A stretch of 64,000 nucleotides of DNA from Sipunculus nudus (lineage: Eukaryota > Annelida > Sipuncula > Golfingiida > Sipunculidae), in the NCBI GenBank assembly GCA_026874595.1, contig CM049311.1:36623176-36687175 (forward strand), read 5' to 3'. Made by a program: the position numbers and the translations under genes. The first letter of the stretch is position 1. Each line of letters starts with the position of its first letter. Positions 25,934 through 36,169 of the stretch are shown piece after piece. The notes under the pieces are model-generated. The model was not told where the DNA came from. It saw nothing but the letters and a program-made list of their open reading frames with translations, and searched no databases.

Positions 25934-26186
25934 TGGGATGCTCCCAAATCCATGTTTGCATTTACTTATTCGGTTCATATTCCCAGGTTCATTCATGCAT
26001 AAGCCACTGTAATTTGTGAATATTCCTTGATGTTATTCCTGAATCCGGATCATGCGCAAGATTCACACCAAAATCGAATTGATTCTTCATTGACCCATTC
26101 CCGATGAACCCTGAAAACTGCGTGAGTTATGAAATAAACAAACACACACACAAACACACGAACACGGATGAACTCCTTGCGGAGGC
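25934..26186 (-). repeat. R250 repeat inside copy B
   Basis: Orthologous to the copy at 20302-20543. It differs by a few substitutions and extra ac dinucleotides in the cacacac segment. Confidence 0.9.
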
Positions 26187-26853
26187 GACCAGTGCTTCCT
26201 TTCCTATGTTGTTAAAATGCTGCAAGGCAATGAGACAACAAATTATTTTTAACAAACAATCCCTCTTGCTAAGGAAAAAACACAATGCAAATCACCCATG
26301 TAGGTATTTAATGTTTCATGAAACCTGAATTTTTTGCCTTGCCTCCACTTTATATATATATATATGTATGTACATGCCACAGATACGTTTGACTTTCCAA
26401 TTATTGTAATTTCATTTTAAAATGTGACCAATTTCTCCAGATAAACGAATTAGTAATCTTTAATTATCTTTTTATCAGGTTTGATTTATTATTAATTTAA
26501 ATTTAGTCATTCAATGGGTGACTGTAGTAATGCAATGTGATATAAATTGAACATATGGATTCCCGTATACAATAGTAACAAGGACGCGGTCAAATAACAA
26601 ATTGAATGGGAGAAGCTACAGTTAATTGGTTTTAGTTGGATATTAATTCAAAAAGGGATATTTATTAACTCAAGGTGCAGGTGGCTTTGTCTGTTTTTAC
26701 TAATCTTTTAATGATTTTTTAATATTTCAATTTCATATAATTTAATGAAACATTTTTAACTTAAACGATGTTTACAATGTTGATCTAAACAATACACCTT
26801 CAGGTTAAGTAATTGTAAAACATATAATCTTTAATGCACCTACGCTCCTTATA

Positions 26854-27602
26854 CAGGGGTTATACGCTGCAGTCGTTCCAGAGCACCTTAGCCTTAACCG
26901 CTGCTTTCGTCAGCAAGTTTTCGGGGTACATTCACCAGAACTGGTACAGTGCCAAGAATCAGACCTATGACAGCGGGGTGTCGCATGACTTAATTTTGGA
27001 GCTGGATGCACATACGCTCCTCTCACAGCCCTTTACCCATAGGCCAACTACCTATATCGTGATCGCTGGGGGTTATGACCTTGTATCCTAAATCTCTACA
27101 CAAGAGGGGAGCACTGTATTTTGGTCCAATCAGATGAGACCCTGCGCTGGAAGACAAAACGGTTTACCAGCCATACACGAAGCCAAATTGTGTTTTTCAT
27201 TTCGAGTGACAGCTTATCGCCCAGGCGACCGTTTGAACAGGCCACAGACTCAGACAGAATTGTCCACACGTGGTTTCTAGGCGGAGCCTGATGTCGAATG
27301 TTTGTTGACTTACATTTGGTTGGCTGCTAGTCACATCAGCAGTTTTTTTCAGCAGACAGCCCCATGTGCACCACCTGGTGTTCAAGAGCATCATAAACGG
27401 TCTAAGCAGGCAGCGGGAGAATCAGTAGCTTCTTTAGAAGCGCAAGATTTCCGCTGCCTCGGGAGCGTAGATGCACAATGCGATACCATGCTCTCAATTC
27501 TTTGTTTTGTCCCAATCCTGGTGGTGAGATTCAGAGAATTATGCTATTCAAAGCAGCGGTTACAACAAGGTGATCTGGGACGACTTCAGCGTATAACCGC
27601 TG
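26854..27602. mobile_element. inverted-repeat element of about 750 bp
   Basis: The left arm starts caggggttatacgctgcag and continues to ttaaccgctgctttcg at about 26912. The reverse complement of 27546-27602 starts cagcggttatacgctgaag and continues to gtaaccgctgctttg. The arms are therefore about 58 bp with few mismatches, around an interior with no coding domain. No clear target-site duplication is visible (flanks tccttata and ccatagag). Copy A keeps only the left arm. Confidence 0.7.
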
Positions 27603-27829
27603 CCATAGAGGGCCCTGTCTATCTGCACATCCCTCTGAGATCCCTCACTTGTTTTTCGCTCGGGCTTCCCTATTTTAAAATCATTGGCTTTCCAGTTGTA
27701 TCATTCTTTCATTTATGCATCTCGTTTTCAGAGCACTTTGAGATTTGTTGTGTGTCATTTGCTTCACTAATTTTTTAAAATCTTCATAAATATTAGCCCT
27801 AACCCTTTGAGTCTGAGATCTAATGCTGA

Positions 27830-28150
27830 TACTGGCCATTTTATAATTCCCTTAGAATTGAAATAAACTATGATTGAGCCTTCATTGTGTTTTTTTTTTA
27901 TTTTAATGCCTCTGGTTAAAAGTTAACCTATCATTTTAAGGGTTTTTATTCAAAATGTCGAGGACCATTGAAAAAAAAGTCTCCATAATCTTTCTGAATT
28001 ACCAAGTAATCAATTTAGCATGCAGCAGTTACCTCCATAATGGTTTTATATTGTTCCTTGTTGGGGGAATAATGGTCCACTTGTCTAAATCTAAATCAAT
28101 CTGGATGAAGTCTGAGATATGACCTTATCAACCTTTGACACCTTTCGATC
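27830..28150. repeat. diverged dispersed repeat (pair of 10240-10930)
   Basis: Ordered similarity to the 10.2-10.9 kb repeat, without its satellite-containing insertion. No gene content visible. Confidence 0.6.
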
Positions 28151-28552
28151 AAACAACACACTAAATTACCAGTCACGAATATTCATAAATACCTTTCAGT
28201 TCCAACTAAAGTGGCGATCGAGCCCAAAAGGTGGCATGTTTCTGAGTGTTTTTGTTGCAAACTTGTGTGATTTAAATCAAACTTAAATTATAAAATAATA
28301 CAATAAATTAATATTCGAGGGGGCTTTTGTCTTTTGTCAAAAAGGGGAAATTGTCTGGATATATTGAGAGTTAGGGTGCCTATTTAAGGTTGCTTTTTTC
28401 ATACTGCTGAGAACTGCGCCCGTTGATCTTCCTACTAGCCAGGCTTTGGATGCTACGCTTTCAGATACCTTGCTACACGAAGCCGCTTTGGCATCTATTT
28501 CATTAACATGAAAAAAAAAAAAACGGGACGTTATTTGGTATACCAACCGTCA

Positions 28553-28985
28553 GGCCGTCCGTCCGTTAACTTTGAGTGTCACCGCGATAACTTACCGGGG
28601 ACTTGATGGATTTTCACGAAACTCTCCATAACTACTTACTTGTCCGATTATCTCGCCCGAGTTCGATAATTGGCAACATCCACGCATATTTGATAAGATA
28701 ACGGGTCACTAAGGTAGTCTGTGGTGCCGCCGCGCTAACTTGTGAAGAATATGAAGGATTTTGATGAAATTAATCAGAAACGTTTTTTTAATTAGATGTC
28801 TCGCTTAAGTTCGTTTTCAAGCAAAATCCAAGCATATTTAATCAGGTCAGAGGTCACCACACTTTACCATGGATTTTCATGAAACTCATTATACATATTT
28901 ACCAATTGAGCCTCAATTTCCCTGAATTACCTTCTCATCAAAATTCACGAATAATTAATGAGGTCACCAGATACATGACGGGCGT
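28553..28985 (+). repeat. degenerate tandem repeat, about 140-150 bp units
   Basis: Three weak units begin near 28560, 28720 and 28850. They share words like gataactt, gatggattttcacgaaactc/gaaggattttgatgaaat, ttgataag/tttaatcag and gaggtcac. The preceding ccgtccgtccgttaac is a lead-in often seen at such repeats. Divergence is high, so unit boundaries are approximate. Confidence 0.55.
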
Positions 28986-29408
28986 ATTATGCACGACTGC
29001 GGTGCTCGTGTTAAATAAGTTTTATTAACTTTTCATGTGTCAGTCTCACAAAGTTTGTTGGGATTAACATGTACCAACCTCAATTAAAGCGTTTAAAGAA
29101 ATCCTTGATCCACCCATGAAAACAGTGTACACAGTAAACACGGTAGAGGTCATATGTGATCTAATCCCTCGCTACCCTGCGATACCACAGAATGTAAAAG
29201 CGTACATAGACTCGCATCTGTCTGCAACCATAGAAACCATTTCGATCGTGCTTTGATCTTGTTCACGTTCAATTGTACACAAACCACAAATATTTTACGG
29301 ATGACATTGTTGCCAATTTTCAAGATATTTTACATATATAGATATATGTAATGGGAATATTATTTATGGAAGACTTATTATTCGTTGAAATCATATTGCT
29401 GTTAGTGC

Positions 29409-29472
29409 ATAATATTCTTTGCACAAGAAAGTACTTATCCAGGCAGACAGATTTGATCTACCAAACACTAAG
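29409..29472 (+). repeat. short dispersed repeat (pair of 38536-38600)
   Basis: About 64 bp matching 38536-38600, sharing ataatattctttgcacaagaaag-type text and ccaggca.acagatttga.ctaccaaaca. Family unknown. Confidence 0.7.
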
Positions 29473-30380
29473 GCCCTTCAATTTTCCATGCGCGTGCGCG
29501 GAAAATCGCGCAAATGTAAATCAAATATAAGAAATATTGTATTTCCATGCATTCGTTTCCATGCCCGTGTAAAATGAACATCGTGCGATGGGTTATCGCG
29601 TTTCCCCACGCTGAAAAAACGCAATAGTGTAAATCATGTTGAAACATACAAAAATGGCTACCTATGTAAAATTGTCAATGGGCGTGTATTCTTGAAGATT
29701 AACGCACAATGGAGAGCTTGCCGTTTATTCTCTGCTTAACCCACTTTCGTAGCTCCACTCTTGTGACACAATTGGTACGTAAACTCAGTGTGTGACGATA
29801 ATGGCCTTTAAAAGAACAGGAAACACTAAAGGGAAGCGTAAAATCATTCGGAAATGAAACAAATGTGTCCCCTTGCCCCTTGCCACAGTCTCATTAAAGG
29901 TGACATTTTCCATAACATCCATAGCGTAAAAATGTGTTAGTTTAATGAAAAAAAAAAACATCATAGGCCATTCATTTTGTGTCTTATTTATTATTTTTTG
30001 ATAAATTCGTGGACTTATTTATCATTTTTTTTAAATGTCTACATAATCGTGTGAATAATATATTTCACCAATCCATTTTGAGAATTCAGACGCGTCTGTG
30101 GTGTTACAAAACCACCCGCTTAGTTCTTAAAGGGCATATTTGCTAATGAATTTGCACGGCTTCGCACGTAACTGTATGGAAGCTCCATTATTCAAAATCA
30201 ACTCTGCGTCTGTTTTTAGTAATTATAGCTACGTCAGGTTATATTTTTGCAGGATTTGCGTGAGACTTTATAATTATTGGACCTAGGCTTGACTTGTACT
30301 TGCTCAATATTTCCTTTAGCAGCACATTATGATGATCATTATTATTTTATAATGATGATCACGATTATGATATTAATGAA
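29473..30380. other. unassigned DNA with CpG-containing palindrome
   Basis: No gene recognised. At about 29480-29510 a near-palindrome (ttttccatgcgc / gtgcgcggaaaa) is followed by more CpG-containing words up to 29640, unusual in this AT-rich context. No ORF or promoter can be assigned. Confidence 0.4.
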
Positions 30381-30381
30381 G

Positions 30382-30415
<34 letters not shown>

Positions 30416-30467
30416 TTGTTAATCATATGATGATTAAAAGTATACAATTTATTATTATTATTATCAA

Positions 30468-30501
<34 letters not shown>
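30381..30501. repeat. (ATT)n microsatellite, two blocks
   Basis: (ATT)n at 30381-30413 and again at about 30448-30501, split by about 35 bp. The Ile-rich frame across it is an artefact of the repeat. Confidence 0.96.
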
Positions 30502-30503
<2 letters not shown>

Positions 30504-31757
30504 AAAAATTCTACTTCTACAGGAAATATATATATATTGATCCAAGGTGTGAAAAAAGGTCGCGGTTTATTGATTTGAATGTTGCATCACATCAGCCTGC
30601 CAGCAAGAACATAGGCGATGAGAACGTAGGTCACAAAGATGGTGGAACAATGTAAAACATTGTACCACCCGATGGGGCTACAATAAGCGTGATTTTTCAC
30701 GAATGACGCATGTGATATTGGTATTCTTATTTCAAAGGATTGAACCAATTCTTTCTTAAGTTCGGGGTCTGTACCGGTTGATAGTTTCAAGACTTTAGAT
30801 TTCTACGAAGGGAATGATGATAGCTATGTAGGAAAAATATTTCGAGAAAAGGTCCACTCAGTAAAATAGCGTGGGTGCTTTAACTTTTGGACTCGATCAG
30901 CCTTTCAGGGAGCCAGTGAAGCTCATGAAACATTGGTCGTTTATACTTTGATATGCATTATTTATGATATAAAATCTTGAAGACAGTTGTGCACAGCTCT
31001 GCTATAGGAATATAGCACAGGTATTCAAGCTTAACCGGGTATAACCATTTTTGCCAAGCACAGAACTTTCATTAGCATATTATTGCTTATGTAAATATTG
31101 TCGCCTGTGTATGATATGAGCCTTTGGATGAAAGGTCTGCCAGCTGCGATACTCGAAACATTACACTTATTAAAACTGAAGGTGACAGTCATTGGCACTT
31201 GTCGCAGGAATCGCCCTTGTGGTCACACGTTAGAGTTCTAGGTGTAAGTCTTATGGGTATTAACGATTGACCTTTTGAGTGGTAAACGGTTTAAGTTAAT
31301 ACTTACCATTGATGCGATTAAAGTAGGGACGCAAAATGTATCAGCTGCCAGTGTGTTTGCACACACTCACATGACAGAGACTGTGGACAAAATGAGAAGT
31401 TGAGAGTTAATTGAACATTTATTTTAACCTTTTGATTACGTGAATTATATATTTCAGACAATTAATTCAATCATCTTTGAGAAGAACCGAGCTAATTAAG
31501 AGGTCTACCATTTGTACACTTTTCTACTGGAAACGTTTTGTAGATTTATAGAACAGACATACTCACAAACCTACATACAACCACATACATACAGACCCCC
31601 TTTTGAAGTCCCCCTTTGTCTATAGATTTTTTTCTTGGTTCGTCTATTTTTTTTCATTGTGAATTTCACTTTGCCCCGACTCTTAGTTGTTTCTGGCGCT
31701 GAAGTAAAAATATTGTTCATTGCCTTCTTGAGTTTTGTTTTTGAATTCGTGGTTAGC
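30502..31757. other. unassigned DNA
   Basis: No gene, RNA or repeat family recognised on either strand. The 67-aa minus frame at 30587-30790 shows no motif. Confidence 0.4.
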
Positions 31758-32146
31758 CCTATGTTCCCCCTTATGTTTGTTCCCCGTATATATATGTTCT
31801 CCAGTGCCTATGTGCCCCAGTACCTTTGTTTCCCCGTATACATGTTCCTCAGTGCTTATGTTCCCCCGTACTTTTGTTCCCACGTATACATGTGCCCCAG
31901 TGCCTATGTTCCCCATACCTTTGTTCCCCCGTATATATGTTCTCCAGTGCCTATGTTTCCCCGTACCATTGTTCCCCCGTATAAATGTTTTCCAGTGCCT
32001 ATGTTTCCGCGTACCATTGTTCCCCCGTATAAATGTTTTCCAGTGCCTATGTTTCCCCGTACCATTGTTCCCCCGTATAAATGTTTTCCAGTGCCTATGT
32101 TTCCCCGTACCATTGTTCCCCCGTATAAATGTTTCCAGTGCCTATG
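31758..32146 (+). repeat. 48-bp minisatellite, degenerate to homogeneous
   Basis: Units of ccagtgcctatgtttccccg plus taccattgttcccccgtataaatgtttt. The five right-hand units are nearly identical at exactly 48 bp, while the left-hand units (31758-31920) are diverged and variable. As 48 is a multiple of 3, two plus-strand frames and minus-strand frames are open throughout (170 aa, repeat MFPRTIVPPYKCFPVP). This is not evidence of a protein. Confidence 0.94.
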
Positions 32147-32378
32147 ATTATAAATTTATGCATAATTTAATTTTACAGTTTTGAACTTTTAAAGAGAAAA
32201 GTACACTTCTTAAAAAATCCCAAAGTTTTTCTGTTCAGTGAATATCAGGGGATATCATAATTTTCCCTTCTTTCACAAATACTATGTATTCAGCTCGACG
32301 ATGTTCAATTTTTTTTATATAAATATTAGACTAGAAATCTGCATTTTAACGTATGCAAGCCTCCGCCATTCATTAATT

Positions 32379-32575
32379 TGACCATACTCCCAAGTTAGGG
32401 CATAGGTGACTGTACATTTGTGAATATTCCTATTGACGGATTCACGCCAAAAGCTAATCGATTAATTCCTCTTTGACCCATGCCTGAAAATATCAGAAGA
32501 TCCCGTTCATGATTTACGCTGTGAACAAACACGCACACGCACATGGGAATGAACGTCTGTCCTCCTGGCGGAGGC
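32379..32575 (-). repeat. R250 repeat, partial
   Basis: Shares the cattcat/gtgaatattcc, cgattaattcctc-ttgacccat, gtgaacaaacac and ctggcggaggc blocks with other copies, with an internal deletion. A stray gcctccgccatt at 32359-32370 just upstream matches the opposite end of the repeat and may be a remnant of a second copy. Confidence 0.8.
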
Positions 32576-33170
32576 ACTAACTCTCCTGGAGAACTAAATT
32601 GGTTCCGGGGAATATACGCACGCCTCCATGAATTCTGCGTGTCGTTTCGTGTGTGAGCAATCGGTGTTTTGAGGACCCTTGAGGAGGGAGTACATTGGCC
32701 TTCATAATGAATTTGCCCTTTGCGATTATTAATGTCACCAGAGTCAAGCAGGTTGGATAGCGGTTGGAATTCTGACTGTCAATTCAACTGCGTGCACACT
32801 TGTCAGAGGTTTCAAAAGGCTCCCGGGTTCAGCGCCCGACTCCGAGACAGCGTGAGATCATGTAACTAGGGGAATTTTTACTCAACTAGACCAGCCCCTG
32901 CCAGACTTAAGGTCAAGCAAACGTATTTCAAATCTCATTATATTATCATATAAAATAATTTGCTACGAAAAAAATTATTAATATAGATTTTTCATAAATG
33001 GGCCCAATTCGTAGAGGGATTACATTTTTTTCTATATATTTTTTTCCACTAAAAACTAGGTTGTGTGATTTGTTCAAAAACTATTGGCACATCTATGAAC
33101 ACTATGAACTCGGCAGTGACGTCACACCGTCAATCCCCTTTTTTCAAGGTTTTTGAAGGGTAACTATTGT
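32576..33170. other. unassigned DNA
   Basis: No gene or named repeat recognised between two R250 copies. Confidence 0.4.
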
Positions 33171-33420
33171 GGATGCTCCGAAAAAAACCGGGTTTGCATT
33201 CACTTATTCGGCCAAATTGCTAGGTTCATTCATGTATAAGTGACGACGTTTGTGGATATTTTTTTACAATGTTCCTGAATCCGGATTCACGTGAAACCAA
33301 CCTCATATTTCTTCATTGGCCCATTCCCAAAATGTCCTGAAAATTCCATGAGGTTCCCTTTAATATCATATTGCATGAGTTACGCACAAACACATAAAAA
33401 AGATCCGGGATTGACGCATA
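33171..33420 (-). repeat. R250 repeat, diverged
   Basis: Begins ggatgctccgaaaaa, with tttgcattcacttattcgg and cattcatgtataagtgac blocks as in the other copies, then cttcattggcccattccc and gagttacgcacaaacac. The cctccgcc end is missing. Confidence 0.82.
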
Positions 33421-34080
33421 CCCATTATATATATATATAAATACAAAAGCTCTGGAACACAATAAGATACCTTAGGAAAATTTAAACCAGAATTGAGAAT
33501 AAGATAATACAATATGACATGACAAAAAAAAAAGATTTGCAGCGGACTAGATTATTGAGAATTCAAACATAAAGTGGATCACGGTAGATGCCAATGACTG
33601 ATAATATGCACACTGGAAAAAGTGCGTTATCAGCAGTTTTAAAAACAGTCCACACTTATGGCATCCTTGATATGTTGAAGGAGATTGTTCCTAAAGAAAG
33701 CAGAAGAGTATCTGAATGATCTCTTTTCATATGTATATTATGGCTTTAAAATTAACGCTGGGGCATTCTCGTGGAAGGCCGACAAATATCAGTAAGTGTT
33801 TTTGGGGTTGCCTTTGCAGTAAACCTTTATGGGTAAACTGAAAGCTTAAAATTAATTGTAACTATCATTTCAACTGCGCTTATCACGTTGTTGAATATGT
33901 TTACCTCTCACGGACGTCAATTGAAGAAAAGGTAAATCATTGAATATCTCCTATTACATGAAATATTCCTTGCAGTATAAGTTTTTTTTTATATAAAAAC
34001 TGTTTTTTTTTTTCATTTCAAACTTTAGCTTTTCCGACAGAGTATGTAATTTTCATATATCTCATTGTTCGGTCATCAAT
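33421..34080. other. unassigned DNA
   Basis: Short AT tract at about 33428-33440; otherwise nothing recognised. Confidence 0.4.
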
Positions 34081-34089
34081 GTTCTGGGG

Positions 34090-34103
34090 AGGGGGGGGGG
34101 GGG
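34090..34103. repeat. poly-G run
   Basis: A G homopolymer of more than ten bases followed by more G-rich sequence to 34122. Confidence 0.9.
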
Positions 34104-34188
34104 TCGGGCTGGGGAGGGGGAGAGGTACAGCATATCCTCTGGCCAAGGAGTACGCGCACACACACACCAACTCGATAAAAACACACAA

Positions 34189-34193
<5 letters not shown>

Positions 34194-34226
<33 letters not shown>

Positions 34227-34232
34227 TATATA
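34194..34232. repeat. (AT)n microsatellite
   Basis: About 38 bp of AT, preceded by a cacacaaac-rich stretch. Confidence 0.95.
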
Positions 34233-34465
34233 TATATAATCAGCTAACTCCAATAAAGTGGGTACCATTATATGACTGAAAACAAGAGGAATAGGCTGTT
34301 CCCATGTGAAAGTGTACATACAGTAATGAAACGTGAAGTAAACATAACTGCTATTTTTATATCATTATATCTACTTTAATGGGTTTTTTTTTCTTAACAG
34401 ATATTACTTTATGGAAGTTCTCTACATTATTACATGCAAACAGACGGAGTTTGGGGGGGGGGGGG

Positions 34466-34640
34466 GTCCGGGTCATGAGCCTAATCGATTCTACATTGGT
34501 CCACCCCTGAAATGACCTGACAATTTCACGAGATTTCGTTTATGATTGCGTGAGTTACATTTTAAACAAACACACAAACCCACACAAACACCGTTATGGG
34601 GATGGACATGAACGAGCGCATACCTTCTTGGCGGAAGCAA
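34466..34640 (-). repeat. R250 repeat, 3' part
   Basis: From gggtcatgagcctaatcgat through gcgtgagttac and aaacaaacacacaaac to ttggcggaagc. It is joined directly to a 14-base G run (34453-34466), replacing the rest of the repeat. Confidence 0.8.
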
Positions 34641-35206
34641 CAATTACGTTTTTACTTCGCGGTAATTATAACAGACAGTAAAACATTATATTGAACCAAA
34701 TTTGAATGAGAGTTGTATGGCACATTTATGGTATTGCCTTCTCTTTTAGGTTTTGAGAATTTGATCAAGCATCGACGCGTGAAAAAAGGTAAATATACAT
34801 CATTAGCGAACCAAAGTCTGCCTCTGATTACCTTCCCAGATAACCTGGTTAAAAACATCATTTCTTCAACGATTTATGTAATTTCGCTGACGTATACACT
34901 TTGAGTCAGTTCAAAACCAGCCAATGTGGTAAGAGGGGTCTTCATAAAAATTGGCATTGATGTTTGATTTCCCTTATAGTCATTAACGAAATGAATGTAT
35001 CAAATGAACCAAAGTATAATGATAAACCCTATTTACAACACAGTTAGTTGTGTTCTGGATAAAAATTAGGAGACGTATGAAAAAATACCAAGGAAAATTT
35101 AATTTAATCAATACCGCATGTGTTGCTTCGCGCAATCTAGAGTCTAATAATTGGAGTAAAAAATAAATTCCGGATTACTGAATTATTTCGATTTATTCGT
35201 TCAATG
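34641..35206. other. unassigned DNA
   Basis: Overlapping frames on both strands at 34652-34904 (69 and 63 aa) show no domain. Nothing else recognised. Confidence 0.4.
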
Positions 35207-35474
35207 AATTGGGGCATTATTATTCAGGAATATAAAGAGAAATATGAATAACTGCTGATATTGACAATGAAATATTGAAAGCAAGTAACAACAAACAGAA
35301 ATTATTGCAAGCTCGGATCTTAGTGGGCGCTGATAAGCTATTGAGAAATTTCTGTATATAATAAGATTAATTATTATCGAACTTCAAAGAATCCTTTTTC
35401 CCTAGCTGTCCAAGAACAAACAAGGAGCCCCATCTCTCTCTCTGTCTGTCTGTCTGTCTCTCTCTCTCATGTAT
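35207..35474 (+). repeat. dispersed repeat ending in (CT)n (pair of 48966-49180)
   Basis: Ordered similarity with 48966-49180: ttggggcat/gtggggcat, gcgctgataag, atcgaacttcaaagaatcct/atcgaacttcaaagattcct, and a cccatctctctctc tail. Here the simple tail is mixed (ctctctctgtctgtctgtctg). Both copies ending in CT-rich simple sequence suggests a retroposon-like tail, but no promoter head was seen. Confidence 0.75.
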
Positions 35475-36036
35475 ATTTCTTAGATCTGTTGGTGCCTCTA
35501 ATGTTAGCTTTTACCTTCGCCAGTTTTACAAGCCAGTGCTGACAATGTAAAATTAATAAGTATTTCTCATTATTAATTTATTGTGTACTGGCTGTTCAGA
35601 ATTTTAACAATTGATAAATGATTAATGTGTTTTATGTGTTAAATGTTGGAAAATTATTTTAGGGTAGGTTCTGCAGTGCTCCTGCAGCCTTCAATGTCAG
35701 CATTTTGAAAGTTTTGAAGTTGTTTATCATGCTCAATGGATACCCTGGGAAGAGTTAAATGTCTGAATGACAAGCGGTATATAAATTTCATAGAACTCGA
35801 AGGCAAGGACGCCGCGAGTTGAAAGGTTTGGGATTCTCACGATCCCTTGATATAGAGGCATTCTTAATTAATAATCGTACATATGATTGACATAGGACAT
35901 ATCCGATAATGTGATCAATTAACTCTGATGTCATGTGTTGTATGGTTATCTATGAAGTACACTCGAACATATATATACGGAATATGGACCGTAAAGTATC
36001 AGACACGAACGGGGATTGTGCAGAAAAGAAACTTAC
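35475..36036. other. unassigned DNA
   Basis: No repeat or gene recognised. Confidence 0.4.
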
Positions 36037-36169
36037 CAATGGGGCCCGTAATATTATTGTCAAGTATCTGCGTGGAGTCGTGCCAGACAGATAGAAAATC
36101 TTGCAAGTGGAGATACCGTGTACCTTGGGATATGATATTCTGTCCAGGTGATAGATATCGTTTTGTCAT
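36037..36169 (-). other. weak minus-strand exon candidate, 133 nt
   Basis: On the minus strand an ATG follows a pyrimidine-rich stretch ending in cataag (an AG acceptor). A 44-codon open frame begins MTKRYLSPGQNIISQGTRYL and ends in GPI, followed by a consensus-like donor ATTG/GTAAGT (donor at 36031-36036). The residue mix looks protein-like and not simple-sequence derived. The frame continues only about 13 codons past the donor. No domain is recognised and no partner exon was identified, so this is a prediction from splice signals alone. The overlapping plus-strand frame (35928-36176) is less plausible. Confidence 0.22.

Larger units (their letters stand above)
23331..27495 (+). repeat. 4.2-kb duplicated segment, copy B
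   Basis: Direct-orientation counterpart of 17604-21879, offset 5727 bp at the left end, with scattered substitutions and small indels but the same internal order: 37-bp minisatellite, gggggtaaactgg tract, R250 and inverted-repeat arm. Unlike copy A it continues past gataccatgctctc into unique sequence instead of the 338-bp array. The 158-aa plus frame at 27302-27778 straddles this boundary, is frameshifted in copy A and has no recognised domain, so I do not call it a gene. Confidence 0.93.

Noticed and set aside
27302-27778. 158-aa frame, the longest outside tandem repeats
   Set aside because: Crosses the copy B boundary, is frameshifted in copy A, and has no recognised domain.
28553-28985. 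Possible CRISPR-like or regularly spaced repeat
   Set aside because: Units are about 140-150 bp and diverged with no conserved short repeat, and the genome is eukaryotic in character.
29480-29640. CpG-rich palindromic stretch as a CpG-island promoter
   Set aside because: Too short, surrounded by AT-rich DNA and without TATA, initiator or ORF context.
31635-32147. 170-aa Pro/Cys/Phe-rich frame
   Set aside because: Product of the 48-bp minisatellite, with other frames equally open.
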